64,000 nt of DNA, taken from NCBI GenBank assembly GCA_963556195.1, contig OY744537.1:15010243-15074242 (forward strand), in the 5' to 3' direction. Below are positions 36,252 through 47,488 of this stretch, piece by piece. The stretch comes from Sepiola atlantica. Lineage: Eukaryota > Mollusca > Cephalopoda > Sepiida > Sepiolidae. The notes under the pieces were generated by a model. The model made no database searches. It was not told the origin of the DNA and saw nothing but the letters and a program-made list of their open reading frames with translations. Numbering within the stretch: position 1 is the stretch's first letter; every line of letters starts with the position of its first letter. A program made the translations under genes and the position numbers.

Positions 36252-36655
36252 GGAAACAAAGGGATTATTGAAACCATACAGATGACGGCAATGATGGAAT
36301 CAAAGATATCATTGAAACCATACAAAAGACGGCAATGATCAAAACAGCTGCAAAAATTGGCTGACACCACACAACATACCAGACCTTCACTGGAAGAGTG
36401 CAAAAAGTGCTGGGATCTTGGGGAGGCTTATTGCCACCCAAATCCCAGAGAAGACCAATGGCCCTTATCAGCGAGAAATCAATGGTAAACGGCTGTTGCG
36501 CTACCGCAAGTTTTTTGCGGTGGTTATCGAAAAGAGGTGGAAAATACTGGAAATCTGGGGAGACTTGTTGTCACTCAGACTCCAGAGAATACTGCTGGTT
36601 GTTGTCGGTGAGCAATCACTGACTGCCGTGCGTGAGAACTCCTTGTAAGTACAAA
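36250..36655 (+). pseudogene. Non-LTR fragment, 5'-truncated at (AAT)n
   Basis: ATTGAAACCATACAGATGAC is followed by a duplicated ATTGAAACCATACAAAAGAC about 56 bp on. The standard 3' UTR then runs to GTGAGCAATCACTGACTGCC and GAGAACTCCTTG. Only C-terminal and UTR sequence is present. Confidence 0.65.
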
Positions 36656-36679
36656 TAGTAATAACAGAGGGGTCAATGA

Positions 36680-36957
36680 AAATGTAAAGATTGAAGAGGA
36701 AGAACACTAATCAGATCTCCGCTGGGACCTTTGGGAGGCTTATGCAATCAAATAGCAGAGAAGACCAATGGTCGTTGCCAGCGATAAATCAAAGATACGA
36801 GGGTGTTTCGATAACGGAAAACCATTTGTAATTTGTATCGAAAGAGGTGGGGAGTGCTATAAATATGGGGAGACGTGCTGTCACTCAAGGAACACCACAG
36901 GTTATTGTCAGTGAGCAATCACTGATGATGACTTCTGTGATAACACTTAGTGAATAA
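36680..36957 (+). pseudogene. Non-LTR 3'-UTR fragment
   Basis: ACCTTTGGGAGGCTTATG, GTGCTGTCACTCAAGG, GTGAGCAATCACTGATGATG and TAACACTTAGTGA match the 3' UTR in order. It leads into a triplet array. Confidence 0.6.
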
Positions 36958-37025
36958 ATAATAATAATGATAATAATAATGATAATGATGATGATGATGA
37001 CGACGACGACGACGACAACAACAAC

Positions 37026-37106
<81 letters not shown>

Positions 37107-37261
37107 CCCAAAAAATTAAAAAGAATTTAAAAAAAATTTTTTTTTTTTTTTTTTCTTCATTAATGGAAGAGAAAAGGAAGGGGGGAAAAAAATGAATTGA
37201 AGGGAAAAAATTTAAAAATTTGAAAAAATATTATTTTATTCATTTTTTTTTTTTTTTTTTT
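36958..37261. repeat. (AAT/GAT/GAC/AAC/AAT)n array and A/T-rich junk
   Basis: Triplets 36958-37107 include GAC units at 37000-37014. A- and T-rich low-complexity sequence with two T runs follows to 37265. Confidence 0.9.
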
Positions 37262-37640
37262 TTTTAACTGGTGCCGGCCTAGGCTGACACCAAACAACAT
37301 ATTTGTAGAGGGTCGAGGAGGATGAGAAGACCGAGGAGGGACAGCACAAACCAGACCTCCACTGGAAAAGTGCAGAGAGTGCTGAGATCTTGGGGAGGCT
37401 TGTTGCCACCCAAATCCCAGAGAAGACCAAGTGTCCTTACCGGCGAGAAATCAATGGTAAGAGATTGTTGCGATACCGCATCGTTATCGAAAAGAGGTGA
37501 AGAACACTGGAAGTCTGGGGAGACTTGTTGTCACTCAGACTCCAGGAAATACCACTGGTTGTTGTCGGTGAGCAATCACTGACGATTATTTGTGTGAGAT
37601 CTCCTAGTGAGTACAAATAATAATAAAGAGACTTTAAATG
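37262..37640 (+). pseudogene. Non-LTR 3'-UTR fragment with AAT tail
   Basis: GGCCTAGGCTGACACCAAAC, ACCGAGGAGGGACAGCACAA, GGGAGGCTTGTTGCCACCCA, GTTGTCACTCAGACTCCAGG, GTGAGCAATCACTGACGATT and GAGATCTCCTAGTGAGTAC, then AATAATAATAA. Nearly identical in layout to 19870-20235. Confidence 0.7.
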
Positions 37641-37929
37641 ATATGTCACAATTTATTAATTTTCTTTAATGAAATCAAAGTAGAATAAATCGTGACCGTG
37701 GTTGTGACCCAATGGGTCAGGGATACGTCTAGTACTATTTGAAACAAACCTTTCACTTAACACGTTACCTGCCTTTATCAACTGCAAATCAAGCAGGAAA
37801 AAGTGTCTGCACATATTGGTTTCATATGTCAACACTTAGTCGTATTCCGTGCTCGTGTTTGGTGTTCGGAGATGTTCCTAATCTTACATAACTCTTTCAT
37901 GTATCTGGGGGGGGGTCATTATTAACCCT

Positions 37930-38060
37930 GGGGGGTGACAGTGGCTAAATGGTTAAGTGGTTAACGGCACAGACTGACAACCTGTGTGTGTCAAGTTCGA
38001 ATCTAGTTCGTACCACAGAAACACTTTCACTTGGGATGTTGGCAACCTTCACGCGGTACC
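37930..38060 (+). mobile_element. tRNA-headed SINE
   Basis: A box TGGCTAAATGG at 37942 and B box GTTCGAATCT at 37995 are correctly spaced for a tRNA-type Pol III promoter. CAGAAACACTTTCACTTGGG follows, as in the other tRNA-headed SINEs at 42.0, 57.6 and 61.6 kb. Not a tRNA gene: no cloverleaf 3' half after the B box. Confidence 0.7.
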
Positions 38061-38185
38061 CGATTTCTTTCTAGGAAGAATTCTGACTAGAAACATATTG
38101 GGGAAATCAGTACCAACAATAGAATCACCTGATTCATACGCTATAAATAAATGAATTATTAACTCGAAATGTAAAAAAATATTTA

Positions 38186-38240
38186 TTTTATTTACCTCCT
38201 CTCCCGGAGGTTAGACACAAGGTCAAGTGGGCTAACATTG
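38186..38240 (-). mobile_element. SINE 3'-tail fragment
   Basis: In reverse complement, CCTTGTGTCTAACCTCCGGG and AGGAGGTAAATAAAATAAAT match the 3' tail shared by U2- and tRNA-headed SINEs. Confidence 0.6.
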
Positions 38241-38395
38241 ACAATGCTCCCCGGATGTAGAAGCTTGAACATATTCATACAAGAAGAAATAAATGAGAAA
38301 CATTTGAACTTAAAACATATATATACTTTAGTAACTTATATACGGATCCATTTCTATATTTGGGAGTTAGGTCTGCCTATTTTTAGCCCGTATGT

Positions 38396-38668
38396 CTAAG
38401 CCCCATAATCACGTTGACACAACGATTCCCACTAGATCCCCGAAGTTAAGCAACGATGAGCCTGGTTAGTACTTGATGGGTGACTATTGGGAAATATCAG
38501 GCGCTGTGTGTGAACACCTAGCTATGGGCAACATAACATCGCCAACCCGCAGTGCCTAGCGTGACGACTATGGCAAAACCTCCAGAATGGCAGTCTCCAA
38601 TAAGGTGGGCGGAAACCAGAGAGAGTTTCCTCCTTAGGAGTGATAAAAAAATCCTGATGGTGATGATG
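38396..38668 (+). mobile_element. 5S-rRNA-headed SINE (or 5S pseudogene with 3' body)
   Basis: 38396-38510 aligns with 5S rRNA: GAAGTTAAGCAACGATGAGC (internal A-box region) and CCTGGTTAGTACTTGATGGG, TGAC (C-box region). The strand is 5S-like to the end, GGCGCTGTGTG. One G is missing in CTTGGATGGG and several stem bases are altered. Downstream is not a T-run terminator but a ~155-bp body ending CCTGATGGTGATGATG. Head plus unrelated body plus simple repeat is the SINE3 architecture. If other genome copies lack the body, it is simply a 5S pseudogene. Confidence 0.65.
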
Positions 38669-38884
38669 TCTAAGCCGCACTATCTATCGGATATTTACTT
38701 AAATTTTGCATCGATAAAAGTGTAAACAAGACACTTCAGCCATGTTGAAAATGGTGAAAGGGTTCCGAAAATTACCGATGATAATTTATTTATTTTGCTT
38801 AGAATAAAGTGGTTTTATCTAATAATAAATTCGGTTCTTGTGCAGAATAGTGCACCAAAGAATTTCAGTATTTATGGAGATTCT
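38669..38884. other. Noncoding; contains a duplicated host-like segment
   Basis: CATGTTGAAAATGGTGAAAGGGTTCCGAAAATTACCGATGATA (38740-38782) is repeated at 36112-36154 almost exactly, a short dispersed or segmentally duplicated piece. Confidence 0.5.
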
Positions 38885-39215
38885 TGACTTAGGGTTAGTG
38901 GTAGAATTAAGGAAAGTTTTCGGTGAGGCGCGGTCATTGCTACCTACATTTAGGATTAGTGGTAGCGTTAATGGAGGGTTTTCGATGAGGAGGACGCATT
39001 GGCACCACGAGTTAGTGGTAAGGTTAAGGGTGGGTTTTCGGCGAGGAGGGCTATTGACACCCAGATTTAATGTTAGTGGTAGCGTTATGGGAGGGTTTTC
39101 AGTGAGGAGATGACATTGCCACTTAAACTTAGAGTTAGTGGTAGGGTTAAGAAAGGGTTTTCGGCGAAGAGAGGCCATTGTCACTCAAACTTAGGGTAAA
39201 GTTAAGATAGGTTTT
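38885..39215 (+). repeat. Minisatellite, ~57-62-bp unit, about five copies
   Basis: Each unit has TTAGTGGTAGNGTTAA, then GGGTTTTCGGCGAGGAG (variants GATGAGGAG, AGTGAGGAG), then ATTGNCACCNA and TTTAG. Units start near 38890, 38950, 39010, 39070 and 39130. Confidence 0.85.
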
Positions 39216-39965
39216 AATCGTGATGCGCTATTCTGCACTAGTAACATGTGTTGTTTTGAAATAGTGCCGATCGACATTTTTAGGATCCCCTCAAGTTAAT
39301 ATTAACCTCAGCTCTTATCTCATTAAATCTTAATTTGGCCAATGTTCATTTGAAAGAAAAATGTAAAAAGTCAACCTATCCTAACCCTAACCTTAACCAT
39401 TCATTAACCTTTCGCAGCCATTTTCTTATTTAAGAATCTTAGCCTTCAAAATCATTTGAGCAAAGCTTCCGAAGTAGATCAAATAAACATTTTCAGCGTC
39501 TACACCCCCCCCCCACTGCCCCCTCACCCTCTCTTTATATTTTTAGTCTCCATGACAAAACACGTATGAAAGTTTCAAGGTTAGATTCTGTTTTGTTTTT
39601 CTGGGTTTATCGATATTTTGGCATGGGAAAAGAACACACGTTGACGGTAAACAAAACACTTTTCATCGGCGTAGGTGTTTTGCGTTGCTTTTTTTTATCA
39701 CAAGCGAAATATAGGGCGCATTTATCGCTGAAATATGAGAATATATAGGGAATCTATGTGCAGTGTCTGTTTTTGTGTCTCTATCCGAGGGTGTAATTGA
39801 AAACAAAACCCTATGCCAAGGTAAAACACAAATTTCCCCTCGGAAAATCTTCAGAGAAATCCAATGGTGGTGTTAATTTTGCATTAGTTTTGTTTAGACT
39901 AATATCGTGGGGGTCTGCGTTCGCGCTGGAAATTTATAAACCAAAAAAATAATTTTACTTTATTT
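39216..39965. other. Noncoding stretch, nothing recognised
   Basis: Short degenerate telomere-like words (CCTAACCCTAACCTTAACC) at 39380. A C run at 39505. The 60-residue frame at 39566 shows no domain. Confidence 0.45.
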
Positions 39966-39971
39966 TATTTT

Positions 39972-40550
39972 ATCTATTATTATACTAAAGCTGAGTTAAT
40001 CAACGTTTGTTTCGCTAACTTTATTTTTCACCTATATAGTCTGAAAACAGAAAATAGTTGTTAAAATATTCCTTGGTTTAGGGATTGAGTTATATACTTT
40101 TTTAATGTTTAAATTTTTCGCCGTAATTTGCAATTAATTCACCAGATCATCCATCTCTTACTTAAGTTCCAATCTAATATTCTCACCCTCTCTCGCTCTA
40201 TTGTTTAACTCTCCCCCCTCTCTCTCGCGCGCGCGCGCGTGCTATGTGTGTTTATTAAAACTCAAAGGTAATAAAACTAACTTTCAAACAGAATATCGGA
40301 ATAGTCCATTAGAAAAAATATCCATACAGTATTGATATTATTTAAAACATAGCTGGAGAGAAAAAGTAGGATAAAGCGAGAGAAAAAGAGAGAGATGGGG
40401 GGGATATAATGAACAGAAAGAAACTAATTTTGGATTTTATCTTTTCATTATTTTTTTTAAATTTAACTGGCTTTGCAAACTCACTTTTTCCTGATTCAAA
40501 CAATCCACCCTGTGCTCAACGGATTACTCAACGGGTTCTATTTTTATAGC

Positions 40551-40555
<5 letters not shown>
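39972..40555 (+). repeat. Dispersed repeat, copy 1
   Basis: Shares with 41456-42298, in order: GCCGTAATTTGCAATTAA, a CT-rich patch, TATTAA...AAGGTAATAAA, GGAATAGTCCATTA, GAACAGAAAGAAACT, TTTGCAAACTCACTTTT and GATTCAAACAATC. Unclassified. The start, TATTATACTAAAGCTGAGTT, and the continuation of copy 2 recall Helitron-like ends but are not diagnostic. Confidence 0.65.
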
Positions 40556-40617
<62 letters not shown>

Positions 40618-40618
40618 A

Positions 40619-40920
40619 TCCAGGTAGGGTAAAATCCACAGGGTAGAAATCCAAAGGGAATCAAACCGGGCTTATAAAAGAGTGCTCAATAAAAATATAG
40701 AGCTGTATTGTGAATGCTCAGTGAATACTCTAGCTCAGCGTTGGATAAAAATAAAAATACAAATCGCTGTAAATTAAACTTTTCTAACGGCCAATATATT
40801 TTTCTCTCTTTTTCTTTTTCTTTTCCTCGCCCCCCCCCCCTCTACCCTAGCTCAGTGTTGGATAAAAAAAAATGAAAATATGAATTTCTAACGGCAAATA
40901 TATTTTTAAAAATCGGTCAC
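40619..40920 (+). repeat. Short direct duplication
   Basis: TAGCTCAGCGTTGGATAAAA at 40731 and TAGCTCAGTGTTGGATAAAA at 40848 are both followed by CTAACGGCCAATATATTTTT-like sequence, a ~115-bp-spaced duplication. Confidence 0.6.
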
Positions 40921-41099
40921 ATGACTTTTATTTCTTTTTCCTCTTCTTCTTTGCTTGACTCCATTCTTCCTGGAATTCAATGACCGGGTTGGATCATAAA
41001 AAACTTTCTGCCTGATGAGACGTCAGCTCTTGATAGCTGTAGATCGATAACATCGACATGCCAGTGTAGCAGACCTTGTACATGTTTGAATAAAAGCAT

Positions 41100-41154
<55 letters not shown>

Positions 41155-41455
41155 CTCGAAAATTAAAATAGAATAATAAGAATAACAATAGAAATATGGA
41201 ATCAAAGTCTGAGGAGAAGTGTACACAGTTATCCTCATTCCTTCCGGAGCAATGCCCCCGATGCCTTCTAATTATTGATAACTAGAAATACGTATATGTC
41301 CCCTCCCCCTTTTTTTCAATTTTCTTTTCTCTTTGTTTCACCCGCTATTTCAGAGACTCCCACCGAGAGATCGTTTTAGGGTCCTAACAGTCCCTTTAAA
41401 TGCAATTGTTTGGATCTCTCTTGAGCCGGATATATCCGCTTACCCCACGCCATGA

Positions 41456-41762
41456 TGCAACTGTATTCTTATATTAAATCGGAGTAAATCAACGTTTATT
41501 ACCCTTAGGCTTTTTAAAATATATATTTTAATTACACAAAATAAATGTTAATATATTTCTCAGTTTGAACATAGAGTTAGATTTTTTAATAAAAAAACAT
41601 AGTTTAATTGTTCTAATTAGCCGTAATTTGCAATTAACTAACCAAGTGATCTATCTTTTATTAAACTGTTATCTATCACTTTCACTCTCGTTTAATGCGT
41701 ATTGTTCTTTACCCCACGCTCTTATTTTAAACTGTATCTATCACTCTTTCTGTCATACCCCT

Positions 41763-41822
<60 letters not shown>

Positions 41823-42298
41823 TATTTATTAACAGTCGAAGGTAATAAAGAAAGAAAAGAAATTAAAAAATTGGAATAGCCCATTATAAACAAAAGGTAG
41901 TAAAAAAATGTAATTCGTATGAATCAGAATAGTTCAACTTTGTTGACAGGTTTGCATTCTTGCAAGAGGGGCCACCTCATGGTTGCAAACATCTCTGAGT
42001 GAAAGTGGTATTATGGAATCGACTGGATTCGAACTAGGCACGCTCAGGTCGTCAGCCCATGCCGTGATCCACTTAACCACCGTCACTTCCCTAGTCGCAG
42101 TGATATAATTTCACTCGTAGTTGTAGACAGAAATATACAAATAAAGAGAGAGAGGGAGAGTATAACGAGCAGAAAGAGACTGAGTTGGAGATGTTGTCTC
42201 TTTTTAATTTAACTAGTTTGCAAACTCACTTTTCCCAGATTCAAACAATCTGAACCGAGCTCACTAGATGACCTAACGGGTAACATTTTTTCTAATCT
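41456..42298 (+). repeat. Dispersed repeat, copy 2, interrupted by a SINE
   Basis: Second copy of the 39972-40555 repeat. It carries a (CT)n tract at 41762-41820. The tRNA-headed SINE at 41938-42096 is inserted between GGAATAGCCCATTA and GAGCAGAAAGAGACT, giving relative age: repeat first, SINE later. Confidence 0.65.
41938..42096 (-). mobile_element. tRNA-headed SINE, minus strand
   Basis: The reverse complement has an A-box-like GTGGTTAAGTGGATCACG and B box AGTTCGAATCC, then CATAATACCACTTTCACTCA. The order and spacing match the SINE at 37.9 kb. Confidence 0.7.
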
Positions 42299-43195
42299 AT
42301 ATATATAGAAGTTAATGTTCGTTTGTGTGTTATAAAAATCGATACGTTAACTATTAGAATATTTAAATAAGTTTCAAGAAGGATTACATTTTTCAAAGTA
42401 TCTAAAGACACCGTTGAAATTACCCTTCGATTACATCTGGGGTCACTGGGGGTAATTATCTGTTATGTCCGTTAAATAACGGCAATATATTAGAACGTAA
42501 ATCAACGAAATGTATTTGTTTAATAGATTTGCTTCGTTTCAAAAAACAAAAATAAAATTAACCAACGAATATTACCGAGAAGACTTATTTAAAATAGGTT
42601 TAAACATTTAAATAATTATTTTATTTGTATTAAGTATAACCTAATTAAGTAAAAAGAATTCGATTCGTTAAAGTTATTTGCCGTTTTACAGATATCTGTA
42701 AAAAAAAAAACGCAGCATCAACAAGTAGCTTTCTTTTTTTTTTTTAGCAAACACCATCGGCTAACAGTTGTTTTTAATTACTTGAGCTCATATTGCAAAT
42801 GATATTTTTTTTAATTTTTATGACTATATTTGAAAGTTTTTCCGACCAGTAATATATCTTCAGACGGACAACGCCGCACAAATAACGTTAGAATTTTATA
42901 TTTTGTAAATATACATAAAACCATTAATTGTTAACTGCGTCCAAGCATATCTATAAAAGGCTCTGTACGCCAGTCTGTCGATCTTCTGAAGATTTAAATG
43001 TGTTGACACATCTGCATTAGTGACTGTTCGTCAATGTGTCACGCTTACGTTTGAAATAGCATTTCGATCACATAACGCGCGAATTGAATGAACTCAACAT
43101 AATAATATCTGTTCTATTTTTTACGGCGCCTTTTCTCATAAAATGTATACACAAATCTGTTGCTCATATGCATTAGAATAAGTTGTATCATGGCG
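42299..43195. other. Noncoding stretch, nothing firmly recognised
   Basis: AT-rich. CTATATATATAGAAGTTAAT at 42297 resembles a common start of Helitron-like elements in invertebrates, but no CTRR-hairpin end was identified. Confidence 0.35.
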
Positions 43196-43566
43196 AACAA
43201 ACATATAGTATTATACAACACTGCCCCCAAAAGAGGAGGTAATGCCTGGCAGAGTGGTTTCATGAAAACATAACAGATACTACACTGCATCTTTCTCCCC
43301 AAAAGGAAGAGGTAATGTCTGTTAGTATGGTATCATGACCACATAACATATACTACATTATCCCCAGCAAAAATGGAGGATGTAATGCATAAGAGGATGG
43401 TATCATGACAACAGAACAGATACCGAACTACCCTTTCAAATGAGGAAGTAATGCCTGGGAGGATGGTCTAATGATAATAGAAAAGATACCACACTATCTC
43501 ACCCCCTCCAAAAATGAGGTAATTCCTGGGAGGAGTGTATCATGACAACGTATACTACACTATTCC
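43196..43566 (+). repeat. Minisatellite, ~75-80-bp unit, about five copies
   Basis: The unit contains ACTACACT, a C/CCA-rich run, AAAAGAGGAGGTAATGCCTG, GCAGAGTGGTTTCATG and ACATAACAGATA variants. Starts lie near 43203, 43275, 43358, 43427 and 43492. Confidence 0.85.
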
Positions 43567-43989
43567 TTTAATAGGGCGTTGAAAGATAGTAAGTTAGTCT
43601 GAAATAGTATAGTAAACTGAATTGAGCATTATAGGATTGATTGAAGTAATAGTATAGTTTCGACTTGGGGTAGACAGATACAAAAATCTCCATTAGTAAT
43701 AGATTAGATTTTATATTCGATTGTAGAAAGAAGCTATGCTTAAAATAATCTGATTGATTACTAACTGTATCACAGTTTACTTTCCAATTTGTTTTACATA
43801 GTAATGAATACTGTGGTTTAGATTTTGAAAGATGTGTTAAATCAGTTACCTTGAATGTGTTAGCTATATGATACAGGATGTTCGAGTCAAATTTGACGCT
43901 TTTGGAAAAGGAAAAAAAAATCATATCCTGGCCAATAATTTAGATATTCTCAAAATTTAAAGCGCGTATATTAGGAAATCTGAATACAG

Positions 43990-44881
43990 TTCACTCAAAG
44001 AAGCCATACTGAGCCTCCATCATAGGCCCAAGGCTTGACCTGAACCCGGAACACGCACCCTTCAAGGTGTTCCTTTGAGAGATGTCTTAACAAAGGAGAC
44101 CAGTTTGATCTTGGTAATCAGTTCGTCCTTGCTGTCGTAGGTTGGTGTCTCTCTGATGGTCCTACACTTCGGGTTGCAATCAGGCGAGTTAAGAGGGGTA
44201 AGATTTTAGGTTTGGAGAAGTTCTCAGATGGCAGCTTATGGGTTTTTCCCGGAGCTGAGGTATGACACGGAGCTTAGTCCTGTATAGCCTTCTCATAGCC
44301 ACTTTCTCTTGCTCAGCGCTTCAAAATAATAGACAGCAACTCAATATTGCCATCTTAATTCAGTGTGCGTTCTTTTAGGAAGATCTGGGGTAGCATGGTG
44401 TGGCCTTCGTTGGAAACATACCCACACAGTGACTTTCTAGGCTAGCCACATCTTCTGTACGTTGTGCAACTGGTCCTGAGACTAAACAGAGCATCCCCGT
44501 CTCGACAGTGTGCTCGACCTTGTTCGACAAAGAAACCTTTCGTCAAGCGGTTGTCTTGAGACTTGGCGATTGAGTAGTTGGCCCTTGCGACTCTTGTATG
44601 GGGAGTAACGCAGATATTTATTTAGCGCTTTCTTCATAGTCGCCACTCCGACGCCCATCTCTCTCGCCAAGGTTCGTATTGTCTTGCCTACTTCTTGCCG
44701 CACATATGTTTGCAGATTCTCAACGAATTTCGTTGTGCGGACACAGTCAAGACGCCTTCTATAATACGTCCTGCTAGCTACTGCTTCCACACCGCTTTCG
44801 CATTTCTCCAGCTCACATTTCACGACTTTCAAGATATTCAAGGAGTGCTGAGCTGCAGCAAAGTTCTCAGAATTGTATAAT
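43990..44881 (-). pseudogene. Mariner-like transposase, decayed
   Basis: The longest frame (44482-44841) holds two helix-turn-helix-like parts: TKFVENLQTYVRQEVGKTIR...LAREMGVGVATMKKALN and LRYSPYKSRKGQLLN. The latter resembles the linker before the catalytic domain in IS630/mariner proteins. Downstream are frameshifted remnants, among them LIATRSVGPSERHQPTT and its other-frame overlap CNPKCRTIRETPTYDSKDELI, near 44150. The catalytic triad cannot be read reliably. Confidence 0.6.
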
Positions 44882-45135
44882 CCGGCACGAATCGCTATGA
44901 CGCAGGTGACTCTCTTCTAATATCCCGTTGTTTTCCGATCGTCAATGATCTCCACCTTTCAAACACATGAATAGTATACAGAAACAGCTAGTCGTGACAC
45001 TTTCAGGCTATTAGATACTTCAAATAGTTTTGAAATGAAAGAATATTTTTTAAATATCAAATTTGTTTCGGTTACCCGGTACATACATGATGCCTTACCA
45101 GCTTGTTAGACGTGCACGTGTGTGTGTGCGTGTGT

Positions 45136-45450
45136 CTGTGTGTGTAACAAATACGCTTTTGGCAAACTACAAATTCGCTTTTATAATTTAGAATGCGTGT
45201 AAACAAATTTCAGTGAATAATAGTTAATACACCACGATACCAACATCAAAATATTATAAATTCTTGAAGCCATTTACTTTTAAAATTAGACATCCCGCAA
45301 TTAATAATATTAATTACGAAACTAGTCGCAAAATTGTAAAATATCTAGCGTAGTAATTAATATTAACGAATTTATAGCCGTTAAACGACATTTTTTTTAA
45401 TTTTGCACGCACTTTGCACGTAAACACGTTCGCATGCAACATCTTATCCA
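45136..45450 (+). repeat. ~310-bp dispersed repeat, copy 1
   Basis: ATACGCTTTTGGCAAACTAC, TTCGCTTTTATAATTTAGAA, CACCACGATACCAACATCAA and CACGTTCGCATGCAACATCT recur in order at 51300-51625. Both start after a GT tract and end at GCATGCAACATCT. Here the 3' edge touches a mariner terminal repeat. Confidence 0.75.
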
Positions 45451-45471
45451 ATTTGTCTCGGCCATCCTGTA

Positions 45472-46097
45472 CATACACAATTCGTTAGCGGCTTGTGAGA
45501 CGAGTATGAAGATCGTTGTAAAAATCGACAGTTTAATCGTTATGAGAGCAGCTGTGTATCCAACGATAGGTGATGAATCCCATCCAAACACCTGCTAGAG
45601 TATAATCATATCCAGCTTGCGTGACATTGCAATGACTTACCAACGATAATAATTGATCTAAATATAAGAATTTGCTAAGTCTACAGTTTAGTGTTGAAAG
45701 CAGGTGTTTATATAACAATTGCTTTTATTTGAGTTGGGTGTATTTGCAAAGGCTAATGGGTGTAAATTTAAACTTTAGGTATTTAGTCAAACTTGAATTA
45801 TTTGCTGAATAAATTTCGAGGTAAGCCAAAAAAAGAAATTAAAAAATTTCGCTTCCCTCTTCTCTCTATGTTTATCTCTGTATTGCTTACTCATGAAGAG
45901 TGTGAAAAAAATTATGTAAGTTAGAGATAGAGAGAAAGAGTGACGAAATGTTTACGAACTGTAGATATGAATATTATAAGTGGAACTAATTATTTGAACG
46001 AAAATGATAGCGAATGATTAATTATGATTTTAAGAAAATACAAATAAATTAATAAGCGAAAATGAGAATTTTATTTATTCACTTAAGTAAATCTTAA
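45472..46097. other. Noncoding stretch, nothing recognised
   Basis: The first ~30 bp (CATACACAATTCGTTAGCGG) resemble 45083-45115, as if the mariner end and its flank were duplicated. The rest is unremarkable AT-rich DNA. Confidence 0.4.
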
Positions 46098-46099
46098 TA

Positions 46100-47486
46100 C
46101 AGGGTGACCCCCCCCCCCCCAAAAAAAACGGGCCCCCCGTGTACACTTTATGTGATATCTCCTTTATTTATTCACCGATTGCCCTTATTTTACAGGACAT
46201 GGCAGAATCAACGACCGTGAGTACACCAAGACCTCAGTGAGAGCTGGGACAAAGAATACACTGTGTTAAATTTTACTACAAGACAGGCTCGTTTAAGAAA
46301 ATCCAGGACAGTTTCATGCATCAGTTCGAATGTGAAAAAGCTCCATCCAAAATCAGAATTCAGAACTGGGTGGATCACTTCGAGAAGTATGGGGCCGTGG
46401 AGAACCTCGACGTTGCCAGTGAGAACCGTCCAAGCCACTCGGGACGTTCCAAGAAGCGGACAGCCGAGCTGGTCGAAAGTATGAGAGAGTCTCTCCAGGA
46501 GAGTCCGAACGCTCTGTGCATAAGCGAAGTCAATCCCTCGGTATCTCCCGTGAGACTTGCAGGAGAGTGCTTGTGAACGATATCAGGGCTTACCCATACA
46601 GAATACAGACGCTACAGACCCTTACAGCCCCAGACAAGAAGCAGAGAAGCGCTATGACATTCAAGATGCTCGATAAGATCGAGGAGACAGCAGGTTTCCT
46701 TAACCTCCTTTGAACCTCAGATGAAGCCAACTTCCATCTTGACGGAAAGGCGAACTCTAAGACAAATGTCTTCTGGGGGTCCTCTAGACCCAATGAAGTA
46801 GCCACCAAGCCCCTGCACTCTCCTACGTACACGGTGTGGGCTGTAATCTCGGTCAGAGGCATCATCGGACCAATCTTCATCGAAGAATCTGGCGCAGCAA
46901 TGACAGTCACCAAGGAGCGGTATGTGGAGGTCCTCAAAACCTTCAAGAGTGAGCTCCAGACCCTCTACCCGTCGCTCATGAGCAAGTTCTTGTTCCAGCA
47001 AGACGGAGCAAGTTCTCACACCTCAAACCTGTCCCGAGATTGGCTGAAAGAGAACTTCGGAGGCCGAGTGATCAGTCTCAAGACTAATTTTGAGTGGCCA
47101 CCCCATAGCCCGGACCTAAGCCCCCCAGATTTTTTTTCCTTTGGAGCTATCATAAGGACAGAGTGTACGCAGGCAAACCCAGAACCATCACGGAACTCAA
47201 GGAAGCCATCAGTTTGGAGACGAGAGCCATTCCCAATTCAGTCTGTAAGAATGTCATGGACAACTTCGTTCTGCGCCTCAAGAAATGCACGGAGCTAAAT
47301 GAAGGCCATCTAGAACATATGCTGTAGAACGGAGAAAAAAGGCCAAAGACTCTAGTGTTTTGATGTGATGTTTTGAATATAATAAACTAGTTATGACCAA
47401 AAATTCATTTCATTCGGACGAAACACTAAGAAACGGGGCCTAATTAAATTTCGGGACCGTTTTTTTTTGGGGGGGGGATCACTCTG
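46100..47486 (+). mobile_element. Complete but dead mariner-like transposon, DD41D type
   Basis: Both ends are visible. The left CAGGGTGACCCCCCCC at 46100 pairs with the right end, whose reverse complement is CAGAGTGATCCCCCCC, ending at 47486. Each is flanked by TA (46098-46099, 47487-47488), the Tc1/mariner target duplication. Imperfect terminal repeats reach about 38 bp (C run, A run, CGG). Total 1.39 kb with one transposase gene filling most of it. Confidence 0.85.
46199..47327 (+). pseudogene. Mariner-like transposase with DUF4817-type N-terminus
   Basis: The N-terminus has VKFYYKTGSFKKIQDSFMHQ and KAPSKIRIQNWVDHFEKYG, the HTH arrangement of DUF4817-bearing transposases. The catalytic Asp residues appear as TSDEANFHL (Asp at 46720), FQQDGASSH (Asp at 47002) and PHSPDLSPPDFF (Asp at 47128). 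The last spacing is 41 residues, hence DD41D. Broken by TGA at 46242, a frameshift near 46520, TGA at 46711, and a frameshift near 47145. The last frame continues to TAG at 47325-47327 (ends EGHLEHML). Starts at ATG 46199. High GC relative to flanks fits recent arrival. Confidence 0.8.
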
Positions 47487-47488
47487 TA

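Larger units (their letters stand above)
43874..45469 (-). mobile_element. Mariner/IS630-like DNA transposon remnant
   Basis: The left terminus TA-CAGGATGTTCGAGTCAAATT (43872-43894) matches two right-side candidates in reverse complement: CAGGATGGCCGAGACAAATT ending at 45469 (next TA 45470-45471) and a diverged version ending near 45082. The inner one gives a 1.2-kb element, typical for mariners. The outer one includes the dispersed repeat at 45136-45450. TA at each end fits Tc1/mariner target choice. Confidence 0.65.

Noticed and set aside
37942..38004. A functional tRNA gene
   Set aside because: A and B boxes are present but no acceptor stem or 3' cloverleaf half; the downstream body is shared with other SINE copies.
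42297..43080. Helitron with TC...CTRR ends
   Set aside because: Only a weak start-like motif; no 3' hairpin with CTRR and no Rep/helicase sequence.
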